Below, in pieces: positions 31,053-39,420 of a stretch of DNA of 63,351 bases; positions within the stretch are counted from its first letter, which is position 1, and every line of letters starts with the position of its first letter. The position numbers and the translations under genes are program-made. The notes below the pieces were generated by a model, which worked only from the letters and a program-made list of their open reading frames with translations, ran no database searches and was not told the origin of the DNA. The stretch comes from Nioella halotolerans. Its GTDB lineage: Bacteria > Pseudomonadota > Alphaproteobacteria > Rhodobacterales > Rhodobacteraceae. The stretch lies in the NCBI GenBank assembly GCA_003428585.1, contig QVQC01000075.1, forward strand, positions 1-63,351, written 5' to 3'.

Positions 31053-31607
31053 ATGGCGCAGAAACCTTACGTTGTGGACCAGATGATCTCGGCCAAGAGC
31101 ATCGCGGCACGGATCGAGGAACTGGCGCGCGAGATCGAGGCCAGCTTCGCGGGCACCGACAAGCTGGTCGTGGTCGGCCTCCTGCGCGGCAGTTTCGTCT
31201 TCATCGCCGACCTCGTGCGCGAACTGAATCTGCCGGTGGAGGTCGATTTCCTCGAAACCTCGTCCTACGGCAGCGGCATGGAAAGCAGCCGCGAGGTGCG
31301 CATCCTCAAGGACATTCGCGGCGAGGTCGAGGGGCGCGACGTGCTGGTGGTCGAGGATATCGTCGATACCGGCCATACGCTCCATCACGTGCTGCACATG
31401 CTCAAGGGGCGCAATCCCCGACGACTGGAAACCATCGCGCTGCTGGACAAGCCCGCGCGCCGCGAGGTGGACGTCAAGGCGACATGGATCGGTTTCGAGA
31501 TCCCGGATGAATTCGTCGTCGGCTACGGCATCGACTTCGCGCAGCGCAATCGCAACCTGCCCCATATCGGCAAGGTGCGGTTCGTCGAGGACCCGGCCGG
31601 GGCATGA
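31053..31607 (+). CDS. hpt: hypoxanthine phosphoribosyltransferase
   Basis: A 184-residue purine salvage enzyme converting hypoxanthine or guanine plus PRPP to IMP or GMP. The PRPP loop [17 protein letters not shown] is clear at about 107-122. [16 protein letters not shown] and the Lys of LLDKPARR, followed by the base-binding region with [10 protein letters not shown], are also visible. Its stop overlaps the next tiny gene by 4 bp (ATGA). IMP is the substrate of GuaB, encoded 21 kb away. Confidence 0.96.
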   Translation: MAQKPYVVDQMISAKSIAARIEELAREIEASFAGTDKLVVVGLLRGSFVFIADLVRELNLPVEVDFLETSSYGSGMESSREVRILKDIRGEVEGRDVLVVEDIVDTGHTLHHVLHMLKGRNPRRLETIALLDKPARREVDVKATWIGFEIPDEFVVGYGIDFAQRNRNLPHIGKVRFVEDPAGA

Positions 31608-31783
31608 ACCTTTTCTGGCTCGTCCGCATGCGCCGCTGGGCGCAGAACCCGCCGTCTTGGCGGCGGGTGGTTCTGGTGGTGGCGGTGATCGTCTTCTGCC
31701 TTGCGCTTGCGGCGCTGGAGCTTGTCTTCGGCTGGCCCGACTGGCTGACCGTCACACCTATCGGGCGTGGCGGTCGATTCTAA
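31604..31783 (+). CDS. small single-pass membrane protein downstream of hpt
   Basis: A 59-residue protein with a basic N-terminus ([20 protein letters not shown]), one strong transmembrane helix (residues 22-42, [20 protein letters not shown]) and a Trp-rich end [13 protein letters not shown]. Start and stop are clean and the ATG overlaps the hpt stop by 4 bp, so it is translationally coupled. Small proteins of this look behind hpt occur in Rhodobacteraceae. Function unknown; likely inner membrane with the N-terminus in the cytoplasm. Confidence 0.8.
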   Translation: MNLFWLVRMRRWAQNPPSWRRVVLVVAVIVFCLALAALELVFGWPDWLTVTPIGRGGRF

Positions 31784-31819
31784 GCATTTTTGCACAAAGC
31801 AACTCTGCATTTTCGCACA
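31784..31819. promoter_or_regulatory. 13-bp direct repeat upstream of cytochrome c'
   Basis: GCATTTTTGCACA and GCATTTTCGCACA (12 of 13 identical) start 23 bp apart, about two helix turns, in an AT-rich stretch directly after the small membrane protein gene. Such phased repeats often bind a dimeric regulator. No specific regulator is assigned. Confidence 0.4.
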
Positions 31820-31872
31820 TGAGACGTGCAGATCACAGCCGCGTGAAGTCATGGGCCACGGGTTGATTGTTG

Positions 31873-31888
31873 TCACGGTTCACCGTGA
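31873..31888. promoter_or_regulatory. perfect palindrome upstream of cytochrome c'
   Basis: TCACGG-TTCA-CCGTGA is a perfect 6-4-6 inverted repeat about 40 bp before the cytochrome start. It is a plausible operator. It does not match the FNR consensus TTGAT-N4-ATCAA, and its regulator is unknown. Confidence 0.45.
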
Positions 31889-31926
31889 TGATTACCTTTA
31901 GCATTCCACCTGACAGGGAGATTCCG

Positions 31927-32406
31927 ATGCGCCTGATTTCCAGAACCATGCTGCTTGCCGCCGCGCTGACACTGCCCCTTGCCGCCACGGTTCAGGGCCA
32001 GTCCGATACACCCTACGAGCGTCACCTGAACGCCCGGCAAGGCTACATGGACGTGCTTGCCTTCAACATCGGCACGCTTGGCGGCATGGCCCGCGGCAAT
32101 ATCGACTACGACGCGGAGGCCGCGCAGACCGCCGCTGACAACCTTGCGGCCATGTCCGGGGTGAACACCCGCCCGTTCTGGCCCGAGGGGTCGGACAATG
32201 CCGCGCTCGGCGACGCGACCCGCGCCCTGCCCGCGATCTGGGAGGATCCCGAAGGCTTTGGCGAGGCATGGATGGCCTATCGCACCGCCGCCAGTGACAT
32301 GGCCGAGGCCGCCGGTGGCGGGCTTGACGCGCTGCGCGGCGCGATGGGCCCGCTTGGCAGCTCCTGCGGCAGCTGCCACGAGGATTTCCGCCAGTCGGAC
32401 GACTGA
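31927..32406 (+). CDS. cytochrome c' (cytochrome c-556 family)
   Basis: A 159-residue periplasmic cytochrome. It has a Sec signal peptide (MRLISRTMLLAAALTLPLA, cut near VQGQ) and a four-helix-bundle body with YMDVLAFNIGTLGGMARG. A single C-terminal heme site CGSCH at about 149 is where cytochrome c' proteins carry it. The family binds NO or CO or acts in electron transfer. Start 31927 is used because the signal peptide begins there and AGGGAG lies just upstream. Probably co-transcribed with the diheme cytochrome 72 bp later. Confidence 0.92.
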   Translation: MRLISRTMLLAAALTLPLAATVQGQSDTPYERHLNARQGYMDVLAFNIGTLGGMARGNIDYDAEAAQTAADNLAAMSGVNTRPFWPEGSDNAALGDATRALPAIWEDPEGFGEAWMAYRTAASDMAEAAGGGLDALRGAMGPLGSSCGSCHEDFRQSDD

Positions 32407-32478
32407 GCCAGCGGCGATGCGATAACAACCGGGGGCGGCGGCTTTCCACCGTCCCCGCGACCGTGAAAGGGGTCTGCC

Positions 32479-33369
32479 ATGCGGTTTCTCCGGATCGTGC
32501 TGGCACTTGCCGTGATCGGCGTCGGAGCCGGGCTGTGGCTGACCGCGCCGCAGGTGATCGAGGCCGCCGACCTTCCCGACCACGACCCAGATCCGGCGCA
32601 TGGCGAACAGGTGTTCATCGCCGCTGGCTGTGCCTCCTGCCACGCCGCGGAGGAGGCCGAGGGCGAGGCACGGCTGATCCTGTCGGGCGGACGCGCTTTC
32701 GCCTCCGATTTCGGAACCTTCTACGCCCCCAATGTCTCGATGAACTCCGAGCACGGCATCGGCGACTGGTCGGAGGCCGAGTTCCTGACCGCCATACGCC
32801 ACGGGGTCAGCCCCGGCGGACAGCACTACTACCCCGCCTTCCCCTACACCACCTATGCGCGGGCCGGGATCGCCGACCTGCGCGACCTCTGGGCCTACAT
32901 GCAGACGCTGCCGGCCGATGCCACGCCCTCGCGCGCTCATGACGTCGGGTTTCCGTTCTCGATCCGGCGCGCGCTTGGCGGCTGGAAGCTGCTCTTCTCG
33001 GACGATGACTGGGTGATGCAGGGCGCGGATCTTTCGCCGCAGGTGATGCGCGGGCGCTACCTTGTCGAGGCGCTTGGCCATTGCGGCGAATGCCACACGC
33101 CACGCAATGCGCTTGGTGCGCTCGATCATGGAAACTGGCTGTCCGGGGCGCCGAACCCCTCCGGCGACGGCCGCATTCCGGGGATCACGCCGGACGCGCT
33201 TGGCTGGTCGGCGGACGACATCGCCAATTACCTCAACGATGGCTTCACGCCGGAATTCGACAGTGCCGGCGGCTCGATGGTCGAGGTCATCGCCAACACG
33301 TCTCAACTGCCCGCGGAGGATCGTACCGCGATCGCCGCCTATCTGCGCGCCCTTCCGGCATCGGAGTAA
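32479..33369 (+). CDS. diheme c-type cytochrome
   Basis: A 296-residue exported protein. One N-terminal hydrophobic segment (FLRIVLALAVIGVGAGLWL) acts as a signal or anchor. Two class I heme motifs are present: CASCH at about 54 and CGECH at about 206, each followed by a Met-containing ligand region. The layout resembles the cytochrome subunit of alcohol or aldehyde dehydrogenases and other periplasmic electron carriers. The gene follows cytochrome c' and probably shares its transcript; no catalytic dehydrogenase subunit is adjacent. Confidence 0.9.
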   Translation: MRFLRIVLALAVIGVGAGLWLTAPQVIEAADLPDHDPDPAHGEQVFIAAGCASCHAAEEAEGEARLILSGGRAFASDFGTFYAPNVSMNSEHGIGDWSEAEFLTAIRHGVSPGGQHYYPAFPYTTYARAGIADLRDLWAYMQTLPADATPSRAHDVGFPFSIRRALGGWKLLFSDDDWVMQGADLSPQVMRGRYLVEALGHCGECHTPRNALGALDHGNWLSGAPNPSGDGRIPGITPDALGWSADDIANYLNDGFTPEFDSAGGSMVEVIANTSQLPAEDRTAIAAYLRALPASE

Positions 33370-33380
33370 GCCGCGGCGCG

Positions 33381-33602
33381 TCAGTTCCGCCGGGCCGGTG
33401 CCGCCCGGATGATCCGACCGAAGCTCTGATGGTGGCGCACCAACGCCACATGCGGCACGGCAAAGCGCGGATCGGCGGCAATGGCGGACTGGAGGGCGGC
33501 CTCCACCCCCATGCGCCCGACAGAAAAAAGATCCATCCCCTCCTGATAAGCGCTCGTCGCCTCGGGCGAAGCCCTACTGAGCGCCAGCCAAGGCGATCCT
33601 GT
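33381..33602 (-). pseudogene. remnant of a tetratricopeptide (TTC38-like) protein
   Basis: The minus-strand frame reads ALSRASPEATSAYQEGMDLF followed by a helix pair ending AALQSAIAADPRFAVPHVAL. This resembles the first repeat of TTC38-type tetratricopeptide proteins, which normally exceed 400 residues. Here it stops after about 73 residues and the upstream part has no convincing start or ribosome site. It is best read as a decayed fragment between the cytochrome and pilin-like genes. Family assignment is by eye only. Confidence 0.4.
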
Positions 33603-33774
33603 TGCATCGGTCTCTGCGTTCCGCGGATGCGCCACACCGACAGTGAAACCGGAGCATGGCACCGTGTTTCCCCGATCATGCCCCATTGTGCGCATCCGTA
33701 CGACCGGATTTCCGTCTACTCCGACGGGCACATGTGCCGGTCTTGGCACCGGATCCTACAGGAGTAGAAGTAAA

Positions 33775-34242
33775 ATGAGCAGAACAACAAACTTCATCCG
33801 GAATGAAAGCGGTGCCGTGACGGTGGACTGGGTGGTCCTGACCGCCGCGACAGTCGGTCTCGGCCTTGCCACGATGGCCGTCGTCAGCGCCGGGGTCGAG
33901 GACCTTTCTGGCGACATGCGCACCCAGATGGAAAGCCAGACGATCTCGGCCAGTTTCGGCGGCGGGACCGGCGGGTCCTGGGACTGGAGCGGCAGCAGCG
34001 CGCAGGATTACTACGACATCGGCGCGGCCCAGGCGCCCGGCAACAACGGCGCCACCTATAACTGGGCCCACCAGGAGGCGATTGCCGACGCGCCCGAGGG
34101 GTTCAACTTCGCGAACCCGCTGGTTGATCCCGATACCGGCAATGTCGTCTATACCAGCGATGATGGCCAGTACTACGCCAGCGGGGGAGAGATTCACCCG
34201 GTCGCGGAATACGCCGGCACGCCGGTCTACTGGGGCGCATAG
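33775..34242 (+). CDS. Flp-pilin-like surface or secreted protein
   Basis: A 155-residue protein. It has a short charged N-terminus, then ESGAVTVDWVVLTAATVGLG, a hydrophobic helix preceded by Gly/Glu as in type IVb (Flp) pilins. A long Gly/Ser/Tyr/Asp-rich tail follows (FGGGTGGSWDWSGSS and many aromatic residues). Flp pilins are usually 50-70 residues, so the tail is an extension. The start has AGGAGTAG just upstream and a terminator hairpin follows. No prepilin peptidase or Tad assembly gene is nearby. Function unknown; an envelope location is likely. Confidence 0.75.
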   Translation: MSRTTNFIRNESGAVTVDWVVLTAATVGLGLATMAVVSAGVEDLSGDMRTQMESQTISASFGGGTGGSWDWSGSSAQDYYDIGAAQAPGNNGATYNWAHQEAIADAPEGFNFANPLVDPDTGNVVYTSDDGQYYASGGEIHPVAEYAGTPVYWGA

Positions 34243-34260
34243 GCTCGAATTATCCTTTAG

Positions 34261-34285
34261 CGGCCCCGGTGTTCCGCCGGGGCCG
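34261..34285. terminator. intrinsic-type hairpin after the pilin-like gene
   Basis: CGGCCCCGG and CCGGGGCCG form a perfect 9-bp stem with a 7-nt loop, 19 bp after the pilin-like stop and 26 bp beyond the end of the convergent sugar dehydrogenase gene. The following T tract is weak, as is common in high-GC genomes. It can serve both strands. Confidence 0.65.
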
Positions 34286-34310
34286 AGTCTTCCCCGCACC
34301 GGGGCCAGCC

Positions 34311-35459
34311 TCAGCGGTCGCCGTCCGGCGCGATGCGGATGATCCTGCCCTCGGGCGCGTCCGTCGCAAGGTAAATCGCCCCAGCGGCCCCCACGCGCAC
34401 ATCACGGATGCGTCCGAAGGCCCCTGCGAAAAGCCGCTCCTCGCCCACGATCTCGCCTTCCTCCACATCCAGCCGGACCAGCATCTGGTCTCGCAGGGCG
34501 CCGACCAACAGGTCGCCTTGCCATTCCGGCACCAGCGCGCCGTCATAAAAGGCCAGCCCCGAGGGCGCGATGGACGGATCCCAGTAATGCAGCGGCTGTT
34601 CGTAGCCCGGTGCCTCGGTGCCGACGCCGATCGCCTCGCCGGAATAGTGCCGCCCGTAGGAAATGACCGGCCAGCCATAGTTCAACCCCGCCTCGGGCCG
34701 GTTGATCTCGTCGCCGCCGCGTGCCCCGTGTTCCACCGTCCAGAGCGCACCATCCGGCCCCAGCGCCGCGCCCTGCGGGTTGCGGTGGCCAAGGCTCCAG
34801 ATCGCGGGATGGGCGGCCTCGCCCGCCGCGAAGGGGTTATCGGCGGGGATGGCGCCGTCGGGCGCGATGCGCACCACCGCGCCGGCAAGGTCATGCGGGT
34901 CCTGCGCCCGGTCCCGCGCCCCGCGCTCGCCCAGCGTGATCCACAGATTGCCATCGGGGGCCACCACGATGCGTGATCCGTAATGCACGCCAGACCGGGT
35001 GTAGTCGTTCATGCGAAAGATCACCGAACGGTCGGCAAGGCGGCCCGTATCGCCTGCAACCTGCAGCGTCGCGGCCATCACCGCGGTGCCCGATCCCGCC
35101 CCTGCGCCCGCCGCGTCGCCCGGTTCGGCATAGCTGAGGAACAGGCGCCCGGTCCGGGCGAAATCGGGCGCAAGCGCCACGTCCAGAAGCCCGCCCTGCC
35201 CGTCGGCCGCAACCTCCGGCAGGCCCGACACCGGAACGCCAAGCGTGCCGTCCGCGCCGATGATACGCAAGCGGCCGGGGCGTTCGGTGACCAGAAGCCG
35301 CCCGTCGGGCAGGAAGGCAATGGCCCACGGATGTTCGAGCCCCTCGGCCACGGTTTCGGCGCGCAGCGGCCCGGCGCTGCTTTCGGCCGTCTGGGCCAGC
35401 AGAGGGCCGGCAACAAGACCGTTCACGAGGAGAAGCGTGATTGCCAGAAGTTGCCGCAT
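34311..35459 (-). CDS. PQQ-dependent sugar dehydrogenase family protein
   Basis: A 382-residue exported beta-propeller. The signal peptide is MRQLLAITLLLVNGLVAG, cut near LLAQT. Motifs: LEHPWAIAFLPDGRLLVTER, GGLLDVALAPDF, YGSRIVVAPDGNLWITLGER, SLGHRNPQGAALGPDG and GGDEINRPEAGLNYGWP. These belong to the soluble glucose/aldose dehydrogenase (YliI/Asd) family, which binds PQQ and calcium in the periplasm. The true sugar substrate cannot be told from sequence. It is 28 bp downstream of lipA on the same strand. Confidence 0.92.
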   Translation of the reverse strand: MRQLLAITLLLVNGLVAGPLLAQTAESSAGPLRAETVAEGLEHPWAIAFLPDGRLLVTERPGRLRIIGADGTLGVPVSGLPEVAADGQGGLLDVALAPDFARTGRLFLSYAEPGDAAGAGAGSGTAVMAATLQVAGDTGRLADRSVIFRMNDYTRSGVHYGSRIVVAPDGNLWITLGERGARDRAQDPHDLAGAVVRIAPDGAIPADNPFAAGEAAHPAIWSLGHRNPQGAALGPDGALWTVEHGARGGDEINRPEAGLNYGWPVISYGRHYSGEAIGVGTEAPGYEQPLHYWDPSIAPSGLAFYDGALVPEWQGDLLVGALRDQMLVRLDVEEGEIVGEERLFAGAFGRIRDVRVGAAGAIYLATDAPEGRIIRIAPDGDR

Positions 35460-35487
35460 GCCGACCCTTTTCTCGCCCGCCCGGCGC

Positions 35488-36432
35488 TCAGCCCAGCTTT
35501 TTCAGCCGCGCCGCGCGCAGCCGGGCGAAATCGTCGCCGGCGTGGTAGCTTGACCGGGTCAGCGGCGTGGCGGAGACCATCAGGAAGCCCTTGTTATAGG
35601 CCGTCGTTTCGTAGCCCTTGAATTCATCGGGCGTCACGAATCGGTCCACCGCGTGGTGCTTCGGGGTGGGTTGCAGGTATTGCCCGATGGTCAGGAAATC
35701 GACATCCGCCGCGCGCATGTCGTCCATCACCTGGTGGACCGATTGCCGGTCCTCGCCGAGGCCGACCATGATGCCCGACTTGGTGAACATCGTCGGGTCG
35801 ATCTCCTTCACCCGCTGCAGCAGGCGCAAGCTGTGGAAATAGCGCGCGCCGGGGCGCACCGAGGGGTAGAGATGCGGCACGGTTTCGAGGTTGTGGTTGA
35901 ACACGTCCGGTTTCGCGGCGACCACGACCTCCAGCACCTCAGGGTCGCATTTCAGGAAATCGGGGGTCAGGATCTCGATCGTGGTGCCGGGGCTGCGGTG
36001 GCGAATGGCACGGATGGTCTGGGCGAAATGCTCCGCCCCGCCGTCTTCGACGTCGTCGCGGTCCACAGAGGTGATGACCACGTGGTTGAGCCCCAGCTTC
36101 TGCACCGCGTCGGCCACCCGGCCCGGTTCGAACGCGTCAAGCGCGTCGGGCTTGCCGGTGGCGACGTTGCAGAAGGTGCAGCCGCGCGTGCAGATCTCGC
36201 CCATGATCATCATCGTGGCGTGGCCCTGGCTCCAGCATTCGCCGGCATTGGGGCAGCCCGCTTCCTCGCAGACCGTCACCAGCTTGTGCTCTCGCATGAT
36301 CTTGTGGGTCTTCTTGTAGCCCTCGCCCACGGGCGCCTTGACGCGGATCCAACTGGGCTTCTTCGGTTGCGCGTTGTCGGGGCGGTGCGCCTTTTCAGGG
36401 TGGCGCTGGTCGGGAATAGTGAGATCACGCAT
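35488..36432 (-). CDS. lipA: lipoyl synthase
   Basis: A 314-residue radical-SAM enzyme inserting two sulfurs into octanoyl groups of lipoyl domains. The auxiliary cluster motif [12 protein letters not shown] (CX4CX5C) and the radical-SAM motif CTRGCTFC (CX3CX2C) are both intact, and the C-terminal Ser ligand is in LTRSSYHAG. Length is standard. A 560-bp non-coding stretch lies upstream. Confidence 0.97.
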   Translation of the reverse strand: MRDLTIPDQRHPEKAHRPDNAQPKKPSWIRVKAPVGEGYKKTHKIMREHKLVTVCEEAGCPNAGECWSQGHATMMIMGEICTRGCTFCNVATGKPDALDAFEPGRVADAVQKLGLNHVVITSVDRDDVEDGGAEHFAQTIRAIRHRSPGTTIEILTPDFLKCDPEVLEVVVAAKPDVFNHNLETVPHLYPSVRPGARYFHSLRLLQRVKEIDPTMFTKSGIMVGLGEDRQSVHQVMDDMRAADVDFLTIGQYLQPTPKHHAVDRFVTPDEFKGYETTAYNKGFLMVSATPLTRSSYHAGDDFARLRAARLKKLG

Positions 36433-36992
36433 CGGGCTTTTTCCTCCAGTTGCCGGGATATGTAACGCGATCGACGCAAAAAGTAACCCCGCCGCGTGCG
36501 GGAGGCTGCCATGCGCCTGCCCGAACCCCTGAAGCTGCCAGACAGGGTATTGACGCTCGGCGATGAGCCGCCCCGCCCACCGTTGCCGTGCCGACCCACC
36601 GGCCGGTCGTGCTGCAGGTCTGGTCGTTCCAAAGGCCGTCGCCCGCGCGGGGCGACCTCGTCGATCCCGATCAGCAGGTCACTGTGTCCGCGCCGGTTCT
36701 CCGCTGTCGTTGTATTTGAGCGCCGCAGCCGGGCTGGCAAGGCAGAGCGATACGGCAATCGGCGCGCAGGATTGACGTGTCTTCCTGCCGTCGCCCGTGG
36801 TTTTCAGATACAAACCATCCCGCGCGAATGCCGCGCTCTTGTCACACAACGCCGCAATTCCGCCGGCCCGCGGCCCTTGCGATTTGTCGCTTCGCGGCAA
36901 AACCCCCTGCTGCTTTGTCGCAAATCCGCCACCCTTGGCGCGCATGGGCGGGCTAGGCTGGGCCCGGAAGAACGCTGCAACAGGAGACTTTC
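36433..36992. other. 560-bp region with no convincing gene
   Basis: This stretch between lipA and the dimethylglycine dehydrogenase-like gene contains no open frame with family features. Frames that open here are Arg/Pro-rich and typical of GC-rich non-coding DNA. A plus-strand start [19 protein letters not shown] (from about 36511) looks protein-like for only some 20 residues and then degenerates, suggesting a decayed gene. The right end holds the divergent promoter zone and the repeats listed separately. Confidence 0.5.
36883..36924. promoter_or_regulatory. paired TTTGTCGC operator-like sites before the DMG dehydrogenase-like gene
   Basis: TTTGTCGC-TTC-GCGGCAAA (36883-36901) is an inverted repeat with 7 of 8 matching arm positions. 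TTTGTCGCAAA (36914-36924) repeats the left arm 31 bp later and is itself a short palindrome. Both lie about 70-110 bp upstream of the start at 36993. They look like sites for a dimeric repressor or activator; the protein is unknown. Confidence 0.45.
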
Positions 36993-39419
36993 ATGCAGAC
37001 CCAGGCCCGCGTGGTGGTGATCGGCGGCGGTGTCGTCGGATGTTCGGTGCTTTACCATCTGGCGCGCGCCGGCTGGACCGACGTGATGCTGCTGGAACGC
37101 TCGGAACTGACATCCGGCTCCACGTGGCACGCGGCGGGGGGCTGTCACACGATCAACGGCGATCCCAATGTTGCCAAGTTGCAGAAATACACGATCGAGC
37201 TTTACAAGGAGATCGAGGACCTGTCGGGCCAGTCCACCGGCTTTCACATGACCGGTGGCGTGATGCTCGCCTCCACGCCCGAGCGGTTCGACTGGCTGAA
37301 ATCGACCATGGCCAAGGGGCGCTATCAGGGAATCGAGGCCGAGGTGATCACGCCCGAGGAAGCGCACGAGGTCATGCCGCTTCTCGACCCGTCGCAATTC
37401 TTCGGTGCGCTGAAAACGGTGGTCGATGGCCACCTCGACCCCTCTGGCGTGACGTATGCCTACGCCAAGTCGGCGCGCAAACTGGGCGCGGCGATCGAGA
37501 CTCACACCATGGTGACGGGCATCCGGCGCGGACGCGATGGCGGCTGGATCGTGGAAACCGACAAGGGCGACGTGACCTGCGAGCATGTGGTCAATGCCGG
37601 CGGCCTTTGGGCGCGCGAAGTGGGGCGGATGGTGGGCCTCGAACTTCCGGTTCTGGCGATGGAGCACATGTACCTGATCACCGAGGACATGCCCGAGGTG
37701 GCCGAGATCAACCGCGCCACGGGACGCGAGGTCTACCACGCGGTCGATTTCGACGGCGAGCTTTACCTGCGCCAGGAACGCGGCGGCATGCTGATGGGCA
37801 CCTATGAAAAGGCCTGCGTGCCGTGGTCCGAACGCCAGACGCCGTGGAATTTCGGCCACGAGTTGCTGCAACCCGATATCGACCGGATCGCGCCCTCGCT
37901 GGAGGTCGGCTTCGAACATTTTCCCGCCTTCCAGAACGCCGGTATCAAGCAGATCATCAACGGCCCCTTCACCTTCGCCCCTGACGGCAACCCGCTGATC
38001 GGCCCGATCCGCGGCCTGCCGGGCATGTGGTCGGCCTGCGGCGTGATGGCCGGGTTTTCGCAGGGCGGCGGTGTCGGGCTGGCGCTGGCCAACTGGATCA
38101 CCGAAGGCGACCCCGGCTTTGATGTCTGGGCGATGGACGTGGCGCGCTACGGCGACTGGGCGACGATGAGCTACACCAACCCCAAGGTGCAGGAGAACTA
38201 TTCGCGCCGCTTCTCGATCCGCTTCCCGAACGAGGAACTGCCCGCCGCGCGCCCCTACAAGACGACGCCGATCTATGACCGTATGCTGTCGCTCGGCGCG
38301 CAGATGGGCGACAGTTGGGGACTGGAGGCGCCGCTCTGGTTCTCGCCCGATGGCACGCGGGACGCGTTCAGCTGGCGCCGGTCCACCGATTTTCGCCATG
38401 TCGGGGAAGAGGTGCGCGCCTGCCGCGACAACGTGGGGCTCATGGAAATCTCCGGCTTTTCCAAGTTCTTCGTCCGTGGCGCGGGTGCCGGCGCGTTCCT
38501 TGACCGGGTGCTGGCCTGCAAGCTGCCGAAACCGGGCCGCATGACGCTGGCCCCGATGCTGAAACACGATGGCAAGCTGCAGGGCGACCTGACCGTCGCC
38601 TGCCTGTCGGAGGAGGAGTTTTTCCTCGCCGGGTCCGGCATGGCGGAAGTCTTCTATGCCCGCTGGCTGGAAGAGCATATGCCCGGTGACGGATCGGTCA
38701 CGCTGGAGGTGGTGGGGCTGGGCCTTGTCGGCCTGTCCATCGCGGGCCCGAAATCGCGCGACCTGTTGCAGCGGCTCACGCCCGAGGATGTGTCGAACGC
38801 CGCGTTCCGTTTCATGGATATCCGCCGCATGGACGTCGGCTTCGCGCCCTGCATGGTGGGCCGGGTCAGCTTTACCGGCGACCTGGGCTACGAGATCTGG
38901 ATGAAGCCCGAATACCAGCGCCACGTTTTCGAGCGGTTGATGGAGGCGGGCGCCGATCTGGGGCTGAAACCCTTTGGCCTGCGCGCGCTGAACGCGATGC
39001 GGCTGGAAAAGAATTTCGGCGGCTGGGCCCGCGAATACCGCCCCGTCTACGGCCCGCTGGAGGCCGGGCTCGACCGGTTCGTGGCCTATGACAAGCCCGC
39101 CGAGTTCATCGGCAAGACGGCCGCGGTAAAGGAGCGCGACACCGGCGGCGCCCTGCGGTTGATCAGCTTCGTGGTCGACGCCAACGAGGCCGACGTGATC
39201 GGGGATGAGCCGATCTGGCATGACGGCGACGTGGTGGGCTGGGTGACCTCGGGCGGCTACGCGCACCATGCCGGCGCATCCATGGCCATGGGCTACGTGG
39301 GCAAGTCCGTCGCGGACAGCGACGGGCCGTGGGCCATCGAGCTTTTGGGGGAACGCCGCGACGCCCGCCCGCAGCGGGTGCCACTCTTCGATGCCAACAT
39401 GGAACGGATGCGGGGGTGA
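36993..39419 (+). CDS. FAD-dependent dimethylglycine/sarcosine dehydrogenase-like protein with GcvT domain
   Basis: An 808-residue two-part enzyme. The N-terminal DAO domain (about 1-380) has the FAD loop VVVIGGGVVGCSVLYHLARAG, the segment SGSTWHAAGG with the His that often carries covalent FAD, and GPFTFAPDGNPLIGP. The C-terminal GcvT/aminomethyltransferase part (about 420-805) has RDNVGLMEISGFSKFFV, YEIWMKPE and GLRALNAMRLEKNFG. Enzymes of this build demethylate dimethylglycine or sarcosine and pass formaldehyde to tetrahydrofolate. The exact amine is not determined. It fits with the MetF and corrinoid methyltransferase genes at 56-58 kb. ATG 36993 has AGGAGA upstream. Confidence 0.92.
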   Translation: MQTQARVVVIGGGVVGCSVLYHLARAGWTDVMLLERSELTSGSTWHAAGGCHTINGDPNVAKLQKYTIELYKEIEDLSGQSTGFHMTGGVMLASTPERFDWLKSTMAKGRYQGIEAEVITPEEAHEVMPLLDPSQFFGALKTVVDGHLDPSGVTYAYAKSARKLGAAIETHTMVTGIRRGRDGGWIVETDKGDVTCEHVVNAGGLWAREVGRMVGLELPVLAMEHMYLITEDMPEVAEINRATGREVYHAVDFDGELYLRQERGGMLMGTYEKACVPWSERQTPWNFGHELLQPDIDRIAPSLEVGFEHFPAFQNAGIKQIINGPFTFAPDGNPLIGPIRGLPGMWSACGVMAGFSQGGGVGLALANWITEGDPGFDVWAMDVARYGDWATMSYTNPKVQENYSRRFSIRFPNEELPAARPYKTTPIYDRMLSLGAQMGDSWGLEAPLWFSPDGTRDAFSWRRSTDFRHVGEEVRACRDNVGLMEISGFSKFFVRGAGAGAFLDRVLACKLPKPGRMTLAPMLKHDGKLQGDLTVACLSEEEFFLAGSGMAEVFYARWLEEHMPGDGSVTLEVVGLGLVGLSIAGPKSRDLLQRLTPEDVSNAAFRFMDIRRMDVGFAPCMVGRVSFTGDLGYEIWMKPEYQRHVFERLMEAGADLGLKPFGLRALNAMRLEKNFGGWAREYRPVYGPLEAGLDRFVAYDKPAEFIGKTAAVKERDTGGALRLISFVVDANEADVIGDEPIWHDGDVVGWVTSGGYAHHAGASMAMGYVGKSVADSDGPWAIELLGERRDARPQRVPLFDANMERMRG

Positions 39420-39420
39420 C

